Positions 1 to 6,077 of a stretch of DNA of 9,587 bases are shown here, piece by piece. This DNA comes from Bacteroidota bacterium (GTDB lineage Bacteria; Bacteroidota; Bacteroidia; Chitinophagales; Saprospiraceae). The DNA lies in NCBI GenBank assembly GCA_024280135.1, contig JAJRQS010000281.1:1-9587 (forward strand). Reading direction: 5' to 3'. The position numbers and the translations under genes were made by a program. How positions within the stretch are numbered: position 1 is the stretch's first letter; every line of letters begins with the position of its first letter. The notes under the pieces are model-generated. The model had not been told where the DNA came from. It did not search any database and saw nothing but the letters and a program-made list of their open reading frames with translations.

Positions 1-1713
1 CGTACAATCTGTGGGAAAGTTCGCCGCTGCGTGATTTGGATTAGTCGTGCCATCATAATTACTTTGGTGGCAACCGACGCAAGTGTTGGGTGTATTGCTA
101 TAATTTCCGTTATGGCAGGCATTACAATCATTCGCTATATTGGCATGTGCGCCTACTAATGGATAGACTGTATTGTGATCAAAGTTTGCGGGTGTCCAAG
201 CTCCTTCATTATGACATTGTACACAATTTGTCGAAAACCCGACATCTGAATGGTCTGGGTTCGTAGTTCCCTCATAATTACTTTGGTGACAGCCGACGCA
301 AGTGTTGGGTGTATTCGTATAATTTCCGTTATGGCAGGCATTACAGTCATTCGCTATATTGGCGTGTGCGCCATTTAATGGATAGTAATCATCATGATTC
401 GCGAAAGTAGCTGGCGTCCAACCTGGCTCCGTTGTGTGGCAACTTGCACAATCTGTAGGAATACCAATAGAAGCGTGATTTGGATTCGTTGTGCTCGTAT
501 AATCAATATTATGACAGGCATTACAATCCGTAGGGGTTCCAGTATAGCCATTCGTGTGGCACTGAGCGCAATCTACTCCTATATGAGCCCCCGTCAATGG
601 GAAATTAGTCCCATCGTGATTAAAATTATCATCTTTACTTCCATTTGGGTGACAAGCTAGACAGGCATTATTAGAATATACATACCCATTCACGCCGTTA
701 TGGTCATCATTTGTTTCTGGATTAATATGGCAATTAATACAGCTAAATTCTGCATAGTTACTAGGGTTTGTATGACAATCCACGCATTGATCCCACTCAC
801 CTTGGTGCTCTCCACTATATATTGGAAAATACAAGCCATCATGTTCAGAGAAAACAACGGGCGTCCAATCGGGAGCCGTGGTATGACAACTAGCACAATC
901 TGTAGAGAATTGCAAAGTATTATGATTTGGATTTAGGGAACCGTCATAGTCTTCTTGGTGACAAGTCACACAATCAGGAGATAAATCGACATAAGACCCG
1001 TTGGTATGACATGCATCGCAATCAGCAATATCATGCCCACCAGTCAACGGGAAAAAACTATGATTAAAGTTATCAACACCCCAACCACCATCCAAAGGAT
1101 TGTGGCATTCCATACAATTTTCGGAATAACCAGCCGCACGATGATCTGGGTTTTGTGTCTCGACATAATCTTGGCGGTGACAATTTATGCATTCACTACC
1201 AATACGCTCAAATCTCAGGTTCGTCTCGGATTGGTGACATTCGACGCAAGTCAATTGGTCATGGGCGCCGATGAGTGCAAAACCATTTTGCTCATGTATT
1301 TCAGGAATGGCATCTACAATCCATGACTCTGAATCGTGACACCTTTTACAATCATTACCGACCGTTTGCTGATGAACATCAGTGTGGCAAGAAGCACAGT
1401 CCATACTCGTTTGTGTAAACACTAAGCCTGTGTGACACTGTTTACAATCTACACCGTCATGTGCACCTTCTAATGGAAATTCTGTTTTATTGTGGGTAAA
1501 ACCTGTTTTGACGTTCGGATACTTCCAATCAGTCGTCGGAGAGACTCGTGGTTTATTAGGACTATTAAAATCCCAAGAATCAAGTGGAATACCCCATCCT
1601 TCTGCATTATGACAATCGGCACAATTCATGGTAAAATCACTACCATGGGGAGATTGACCAAATATACAGAAAGACCAAGCAATCATTAATACTAATAATG
1701 ACAGTCTATACAT
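1..1713 (-). CDS. Secreted multiheme c-type cytochrome, at least 22 hemes (3' end beyond window)
   Basis: This reading frame runs open for 571 codons from an ATG at 1713 to the left edge without a stop, so the protein is incomplete at its C-terminus. Residues 1-20 form a signal peptide (MYRLSLLVLM..., ending FGQ before SPHG) with no lipobox, so export to the periplasm or beyond is expected. I count 21 complete CXXCH heme motifs, the first at residues 31-35, and a 22nd Cys starting at the edge. After the first motif the protein is built of three-heme modules that each begin with a GAH/GGH/GEH motif. Extra histidines (GAH, NPxH, FxHD) recur about once per heme, which suits bis-His c hemes. The last three modules repeat every 73 residues exactly. 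Composition is strongly acidic: about 69 Asp/Glu against about 14 Lys/Arg. The start lies inside the end of the upstream cytochrome gene (22-bp overlap), suggesting coupled translation. Electron transfer is well supported; the physiological partner, full length and final location are unknown. Confidence 0.93.
   Translation of the reverse strand, partial: MYRLSLLVLMIAWSFCIFGQSPHGSDFTMNCADCHNAEGWGIPLDSWDFNSPNKPRVSPTTDWKYPNVKTGFTHNKTEFPLEGAHDGVDCKQCHTGLVFTQTSMDCASCHTDVHQQTVGNDCKRCHDSESWIVDAIPEIHEQNGFALIGAHDQLTCVECHQSETNLRFERIGSECINCHRQDYVETQNPDHRAAGYSENCMECHNPLDGGWGVDNFNHSFFPLTGGHDIADCDACHTNGSYVDLSPDCVTCHQEDYDGSLNPNHNTLQFSTDCASCHTTAPDWTPVVFSEHDGLYFPIYSGEHQGEWDQCVDCHTNPSNYAEFSCINCHINPETNDDHNGVNGYVYSNNACLACHPNGSKDDNFNHDGTNFPLTGAHIGVDCAQCHTNGYTGTPTDCNACHNIDYTSTTNPNHASIGIPTDCASCHTTEPGWTPATFANHDDYYPLNGAHANIANDCNACHNGNYTNTPNTCVGCHQSNYEGTTNPDHSDVGFSTNCVQCHNEGAWTPANFDHNTVYPLVGAHANIANDCNACHNGNYSNTPNTCVGCHQSNYDGTTNPNHAAANFPTDCT
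53..153 (-). repeat. Near-identical 101-bp direct repeat, copy 1
   Basis: This segment matches 272-372 at about 95 of 101 positions at an offset of exactly 219 bp, with no insertions or deletions. It codes for two CXXCH motifs (NDCNACHNGNY and NTCVGCHQSNY). Confidence 0.9.
272..372 (-). repeat. Near-identical 101-bp direct repeat, copy 2
   Basis: Partner of the 53-153 segment, with six mismatches that include an adjacent GC/CG swap. The matching stretch begins and ends in frame, consistent with a recent in-frame duplication or gene conversion inside the cytochrome gene. Confidence 0.9.
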
Positions 1714-3515
1714 TCCGTTTTACCTGTTTTGTAGACTACGACCAATTGACCGTTTGATTCTTCGGGTTGGTGGCAGGCTTTACATTCGATTTTTTTATGT
1801 TTCCCTTCTAAAGGGAACTTAGTTTTATCATGATCAAAATCCATTGCATCCCAAGCTTCGGGTGTATGGCATTTTTGACAATCAGTAATTCCTTTTTCTT
1901 CAAACTGTCCAGCATGCTCATCATCATGACAGCTAAAACACTTTTTGTCTAAGTCTCTAAACTTTTGAACATATTCTTTTTTCCCTTTCGGAAAAGAAAA
2001 GTGACAAGAGCGGCAGGATACATCTTTGTGCTTTCCTTTTAATGGCCAATCGGTCAACTCATCGTGATTGAATCCCAAAGTTAACCAATTTTCACTAGAA
2101 TGGCAAGCATCGCAATTCTTTTTAGGATAATATTTTTTATCAATATGTCCTTCATGAATATCAGTATGACAATCTACACAGGTCAGGCCTATATTTCTAA
2201 AGGTCCATTTTTCTTCACTCACATGGCAGGCAAAACAAGGAGTCGCTTCATGTGCCCCTGTCAAAGGGAAGTCTGATTTTTGATGATCGTCGATTGAATA
2301 CAAACTATATCCAAAGCCTTCCAAAAGAGAATGGCATTGTGCGCAATCTGGCGATCGACCATTCTTCTTAAAATCGCCTTTATGGAAGTCTTCATGACAG
2401 TTACTACAAGCCGAAAAATCAATCGGGTCTGTCAGTTTGCCAACATGGCATTTTTTACAATCAACCCCTACATGTTTGCCTTCAATATGAAAATCTGTTT
2501 GGTCATGATTAAAGTTATCTAAAGACTTCTTTGATGAGAAGCCATTCACTGTATGACACTTTGTACAGTCGGCACCAAACTTACCTTCATGAATATCATC
2601 ATGACAACTAACACATTGATTCTCAGCAACTCCCTTCTTATCTTGAAAGATATTTTTTGCAGATCTTTTCCTGGCGTGACATTTAAAACAATTGACGGAT
2701 TGGTGCTTCCCCCTTAGCTTAAACTTTGTTTTACTATGCTTAAACCTTCGTCTTCCAACAAATTTTGTAAAAGCCTGATCGACATGACACTGAGTGCATT
2801 TTCCAGGAAATTTCGTTCTATGCGGATCATCATGACAAGCCTTACAATCATTAAACTTTATATCGGCAAACTCCTGAAAATCTAGACCGTTACGCTTTGT
2901 TTTTTTATGACATTTGACACAATCTACATCTTGATGTTTTCCAGTCAATCGATAATCTGTATCATCATGATCAAACTTTTTTGCGGGATCAAATTTATCT
3001 TCATTATGGCATTTAGCACAATCGTTTGATAATGTTTTTTGGTGGTAATCATCATGACATGCGAGACACTTTGTATCCATTCCCAAGAAAGTATTTTTCT
3101 TTTCGCGATATTTTTTTTCTTTGATATTGTCGGGCTTATGACAGTCTTTACAATCAATAACGACGTGCTCTCCTTTTAATTTATAACCAGCCAAGTCATG
3201 GTCAAAACGATCTTCATCAAAATTAACCAACTTAAATTTTCGACCATGATGGTCATTATGACACTTAAAACAATTTTTATTTTTTACTTCTTTGCTAGAA
3301 TGGTAACCTTTCTTTCTTCTTATCAGACTTTTTATTTCTTTGTGACAGGCTAGACACTTTTGATTGGTTACTTTATTCCCAATTTCATGGCACTGCGTAC
3401 AATTGCTCAGCCCTTCTAAATGAGCATGGGCTTGAGCCAAATCACCTGGAGATAATTGCCCGTATCCTACTTGCGTAAAAAGTAGTATCGTCCAGAAAAG
3501 ATATGTAATTCTCAT
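1692..3515 (-). CDS. Secreted 23-heme c-type cytochrome
   Basis: A 607-residue exported cytochrome with 23 CXXCH motifs, each expected to carry a covalent heme. I chose the ATG at 3515 because it begins a clear signal peptide (MRITYLFWTILLFTQVGYGQ, cleavage before LSPGD) 7 bp after the upstream gene's stop. The frame stays open to an ATG at 3614, but that start would add 33 residues, bury the signal peptide and overlap the upstream gene by 92 bp. The layout is one lone heme (residues 39-43), seven three-heme modules, then a final CIDCHY at the very C-terminus. A typical module is CxxCHDDxH, CxxCH, FxHDxTxFxLxGKH, CxxCH, so the DDxH, FxHD and GKH histidines supply about one distal ligand per heme. 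Lysine is very frequent (about 16% in the N-terminal half), making it basic, the opposite of the downstream cytochrome. Its likely role is a periplasmic electron wire accepting from, or donating to, the membrane cytochrome b-like protein. No catalytic site is visible. Confidence 0.94.
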   Translation of the reverse strand: MRITYLFWTILLFTQVGYGQLSPGDLAQAHAHLEGLSNCTQCHEIGNKVTNQKCLACHKEIKSLIRRKKGYHSSKEVKNKNCFKCHNDHHGRKFKLVNFDEDRFDHDLAGYKLKGEHVVIDCKDCHKPDNIKEKKYREKKNTFLGMDTKCLACHDDYHQKTLSNDCAKCHNEDKFDPAKKFDHDDTDYRLTGKHQDVDCVKCHKKTKRNGLDFQEFADIKFNDCKACHDDPHRTKFPGKCTQCHVDQAFTKFVGRRRFKHSKTKFKLRGKHQSVNCFKCHARKRSAKNIFQDKKGVAENQCVSCHDDIHEGKFGADCTKCHTVNGFSSKKSLDNFNHDQTDFHIEGKHVGVDCKKCHVGKLTDPIDFSACSNCHEDFHKGDFKKNGRSPDCAQCHSLLEGFGYSLYSIDDHQKSDFPLTGAHEATPCFACHVSEEKWTFRNIGLTCVDCHTDIHEGHIDKKYYPKKNCDACHSSENWLTLGFNHDELTDWPLKGKHKDVSCRSCHFSFPKGKKEYVQKFRDLDKKCFSCHDDEHAGQFEEKGITDCQKCHTPEAWDAMDFDHDKTKFPLEGKHKKIECKACHQPEESNGQLVVVYKTGKTECIDCHY

Positions 3516-3522
3516 ACTCAAC

Positions 3523-4863
3523 TCACTTATGTTTTTTAACAATATAACCAAAACGTTTTGTGATGGCCACACCTGCTTTTTCCAAAAATTTTGTCGGCAA
3601 CTCTCCACCAGCAAAAATATAAACTAAGTCATTCTCAATCGTTTTAATCTGCTCATCCCCTATTTTTAAGTCAATGTGACTATCGGTAATCTTCTTCAAG
3701 TTCGAGTTAAAAATCACTGTAAGCGACTGACGCTCAATAGCCTTAGTAATTTTTTCTCTATTCTTAGGTTTGATCCTAGAGAATTTATCCTTACGATAGG
3801 ACAAGATGACATCATTTTCTTTCATCAATAGCATCGCAGACTCTACAGCAGAATCTCCCCCACCTACAACAAGTACTTTTTTTCCAGTTATCTGTTCAGC
3901 ATCTAACAGGCGATAAGCTACTTTCATGCTTTCTTCTCCTTCTACCCCTAATTTCCTTGGGCTACCCCGACGTCCAATAGCCAGAAGCACATTATCGGTG
4001 ATATACTCCTTATTCGTAGTAATTACTTTAAACGTTCCATCTTGCATGGGTTGAACACGCTCTACTTTAGTATGCTCAACGATGTTTAGATTATTTTCAC
4101 CAATCACTTTCGTCCAAAGCGTCAGCAACTCATCTTTTGAAGTATCATACAATTTTACCTTTCCATGTAAAGGTAAATCCATAGGTGCAGTCATGACAAT
4201 CTTAGACCTAGGAAAAGTATAAACTGTCCCCCCTAAAGAATCTTGCTCTAGAGTAATGGCATTCAATCCATGCTTTTTTGCCGCAAGGCTTGCCGAAATA
4301 CCTGCAGGCCCCGAACCAACAATAATCAAGTCGATATCCGCTTTCTTGTCTTTTTGGGCAGCTATAATACTATCAATCGCTTGTTTACCTTGCTCAACAC
4401 TATTTTTGATTAAGCCCATCCCCCCTAACTCCCCAGCGATAAAAATACCTTTTATATTGGTTTCAAAATTCTCATTAACATGTGGTAAGTCCACCCCACG
4501 CTTTTCGGTACCAATGCGCAAGGAAATAGCTTCTACCGGACAGTCATGAAAACAAGCGCCGTGACCAATACAACTGGTGGCATTAATCACGGTTGCCTTA
4601 CCATCGACAATGCCCAAAATATCTTTTTCAGGGCAAGCAGAAATACATGCTGCACTCCCAATACAAGTTTTCAAATCAATATAGGGGTGCAATGAAATCG
4701 GCTCAAAAAGTCCTGCTTCTTTAGCGATTTCTACTTTCTTTTCTGTTATTTTCGATTTCTTTTTGAGCGTACGCATATACAAGTAAATCGTAACGAAACA
4801 CAAAAGGGCTACCACACCATAGGTCAATATCTGTTCAATCAAAACTTCCATCAAAAAATCCAT
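3523..4863 (-). CDS. Membrane-anchored ferredoxin-domain flavoprotein, NAD(P)-dependent oxidoreductase
   Basis: A 446-residue protein of the thioredoxin-reductase-like pyridine nucleotide-disulfide oxidoreductase superfamily. Residues about 9-30 form one membrane helix followed by RTLKKKSK, which by the positive-inside rule puts the rest in the cytoplasm. Residues 67-109 are a two-cluster ferredoxin domain, CIGSAACISACP then CIGHGACFHDCP, in which the second Cys of each motif is replaced (S70, H101). Residues 135-166 (TNIKGIFIAGE onward) resemble the FAD motif normally found at the C-terminus of these enzymes. The FAD dinucleotide motif VGSGPAG is at 182-188 and the NAD(P) motif VGGGDSAVE at 333-341. 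No CxxC disulfide is seen, so it is not a true thioredoxin reductase. It probably passes electrons between NAD(P)H and the membrane cytochrome encoded just upstream. The ATG at 4863 overlaps that gene by 13 bp and has AGGA upstream; an ATG at 4851 (TGATG junction) is a possible alternative start. The exact electron partner is inferred. Confidence 0.9.
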   Translation of the reverse strand: MDFLMEVLIEQILTYGVVALLCFVTIYLYMRTLKKKSKITEKKVEIAKEAGLFEPISLHPYIDLKTCIGSAACISACPEKDILGIVDGKATVINATSCIGHGACFHDCPVEAISLRIGTEKRGVDLPHVNENFETNIKGIFIAGELGGMGLIKNSVEQGKQAIDSIIAAQKDKKADIDLIIVGSGPAGISASLAAKKHGLNAITLEQDSLGGTVYTFPRSKIVMTAPMDLPLHGKVKLYDTSKDELLTLWTKVIGENNLNIVEHTKVERVQPMQDGTFKVITTNKEYITDNVLLAIGRRGSPRKLGVEGEESMKVAYRLLDAEQITGKKVLVVGGGDSAVESAMLLMKENDVILSYRKDKFSRIKPKNREKITKAIERQSLTVIFNSNLKKITDSHIDLKIGDEQIKTIENDLVYIFAGGELPTKFLEKAGVAITKRFGYIVKKHK

Positions 4864-5699
4864 TTATATCCTAAAGCCAACGTGATAACTACATGAATAA
4901 TTACAATCACCAACATAATCAATGCAAAAGGCAAATGAGCCACATGCCAATATTTGAATAAACGCTGCATGGTTTCTAGCCGCACTATTTTTCGCGCAAG
5001 CGACCGCTCTTCTTTAAAAACAACCAAAACAGATTGTCGTTCTGCTTTTGATAATCCACTCTTTTTCAGAGCTTTAGACACCCTTCGTATGTTCTTTCTA
5101 TTGGCAAAATAACTCGCGACCATCCCCGACTCTGTCCCACTTCCTTGTGCCACATTCATCACCACTTGATGGGCATCCGCACTTTCAAATTTTGACTCTA
5201 GAGATGACGCCAAATTATTTTTCATTTCTTTGACTTCGTTCAGTCCTAGCTCTCGACCTTCAATGGTTCGCGGAATTTGGATATAAATAAATCGCCCTAC
5301 CGCTCCACTCAATACAACCATCACCATAGACCAAAAGGCAATAGATACCACTCCGCCAAATTTGAAGGTGGTATGAAAAAGAACTAAGATGGGCCCAAGT
5401 GTACACAAGAAGATATGAAATTCAAGAAGATATTTTAGGCGGATATATTTTGCCAAAAAATTGTAGCGTTTTCGAGCAATATAAATAGCCACGCCAAAGA
5501 CAATCATAAAAGTACCGAGAATACCTAATCCGTGTCCCATCGTACCGCTTGGCTTAAACCAACTATTCTGGGGATGAAAATAACGATCTATAATTGGTGT
5601 ATTGTAATAGTCTAATCCGATAGAAGTCAGATATATTGTTACAACTACGGTGATTCCCACCATCACCCATATATACACGGTATGGACGGTTTTTGTCAT
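4851..5699 (-). CDS. Integral membrane di-heme cytochrome b-like protein
   Basis: A 282-residue membrane protein and the first gene of the operon. I see five hydrophobic segments, about residues 8-30, 52-75, 92-112, 115-140 and 254-277. A basic, probably helical cytoplasmic stretch at about 141-250 separates the fourth and fifth. TM3 holds H95 and H109, and TM5 holds H255 and H269. Both pairs are spaced as His-X13-His, the classic arrangement for two stacked b hemes in cytochrome b-type and ferric-reductase-type proteins. By the positive-inside rule both helices run inside to outside, so H95/H255 would bind a cytoplasmic-side heme and H109/H269 a periplasmic-side heme. H56 in TM2 and H252 are further candidates. 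I do not recognise a named family, so the heme assignment is inferred from spacing and topology. Its place before an NAD(P)-linked flavoprotein and two giant periplasmic cytochromes fits a transmembrane electron relay. The start has no Shine-Dalgarno, only A-rich sequence, and follows a Bacteroidota-type promoter. Confidence 0.85.
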   Translation of the reverse strand: MTKTVHTVYIWVMVGITVVVTIYLTSIGLDYYNTPIIDRYFHPQNSWFKPSGTMGHGLGILGTFMIVFGVAIYIARKRYNFLAKYIRLKYLLEFHIFLCTLGPILVLFHTTFKFGGVVSIAFWSMVMVVLSGAVGRFIYIQIPRTIEGRELGLNEVKEMKNNLASSLESKFESADAHQVVMNVAQGSGTESGMVASYFANRKNIRRVSKALKKSGLSKAERQSVLVVFKEERSLARKIVRLETMQRLFKYWHVAHLPFALIMLVIVIIHVVITLALGYKWIF

Positions 5700-5728
5700 T
5701 TGGATAATTTTTTAGTTAGACTGCGCCC

Positions 5729-5761
5729 CAAATCTACAATAAAAAATAAAACTAACCACAA
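5729..5761 (-). promoter_or_regulatory. Bacteroidota-type promoter for the cytochrome operon
   Basis: Read on the minus strand, TAGATTTG at 5736-5729 matches the -7 consensus TAnnTTTG exactly. A TTG at 5761-5759 lies 22 bp upstream, within the 17-23 bp spacing known for Bacteroidota primary-sigma promoters. Transcription would begin a short way before the ATG at 5699, leaving a leader of about 20-25 nt. This is a consensus match only. Confidence 0.55.
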
Positions 5762-6077
5762 TTAAGTTCATTTTTTGTTTTAATGTTTGGTCTGCTGGAA
5801 TGCAAGAATGTCGTAAACGGATTTGCTAAATTAAAAATGCTTCCATAAAAAAGATACAATTTTAGAAATTAGCATTTTTGGCTCAACCTGCCCGACGCAA
5901 GCGAGTTGAATAAGCCCTAAGTTTATTGACCTTTTCCATCGTTTTTGTCATAAATACTAACCGAATCATTGAATTAAAAAAAATCTATGGTAGATCCTGT
6001 CAGCCACAAGGCAAAACCTACCTAATCAAAAAACAAAGTAGAGAAAGACCACTGAACAACTCCAACAATCAACAGGC
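5762..6077. other. Non-coding stretch between threonine aldolase and the cytochrome operon
   Basis: I find no convincing gene here. A plus-strand open frame that starts at 5926 runs antisense into the end of the aldolase gene, has no recognisable protein features and looks accidental. The stretch contains the weak terminator-like hairpin listed separately and a widely spaced perfect inverted repeat, AAAAATGCT at 5833-5841 with AGCATTTTT at 5871-5879 (29-bp loop). A second inverted repeat, TCAAC/GTTGA, flanks a GC-richer patch at about 5883-5909. The role of these repeats, if any, is unknown. Confidence 0.5.
5976..5995 (-). terminator. Possible weak intrinsic terminator after threonine aldolase
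   Basis: On the minus strand, ATCTA-CCA-TAGAT forms a 5-bp stem with a 3-nt loop and runs directly into eight T residues. It lies about 80 bp past the aldolase stop and before the cytochrome operon promoter, the right place to separate the two units. The stem is short and AT-rich, so it may be weak or accidental. Confidence 0.35.

Larger units (their letters stand above)
1..591 (-). repeat. Tandem 219-bp modules encoding three-heme units
   Basis: The last part of the partial cytochrome gene is built from 219-bp (73-residue) modules whose GAH codons begin at 591, 372 and 153, exactly one period apart. The third is cut by the window edge. Each encodes three CXXCH motifs in the order DCxxCH, CxxCH, CxxCH, followed by WTPAxF and YPL. 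Upstream modules in the same gene follow the same plan but are more diverged and vary in length by a few residues. Confidence 0.85.

Noticed and set aside
53..591. CRISPR-like array, because of regular repeats
   Set aside because: The repeats are long (219 bp), in frame, and encode heme motifs in a continuous protein; there are no short repeat and spacer units.
394..1326. Several plus-strand open frames across the cytochrome gene
   Set aside because: They are antisense shadows of the minus-strand frame, which is open for 571 codons and carries regular CXXCH motifs; the plus-strand translations show no domain or signal.
1..1713. Lipoprotein signal around Cys16 of the partial cytochrome
   Set aside because: The residues before the Cys (AWSF) do not fit a lipobox, while a standard cleavage site after FGQ does.
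3516..3614. Upstream start extending the 23-heme cytochrome by 33 residues
   Set aside because: It would overlap the flavoprotein gene by 92 bp and place a non-hydrophobic leader before a clear signal peptide; the ATG at 3515 is much better placed.
3523..4863. Calling the flavoprotein a thioredoxin reductase
   Set aside because: It has no CxxC redox disulfide, carries a ferredoxin domain and membrane anchor, and sits with cytochromes, so a different electron acceptor is more likely.
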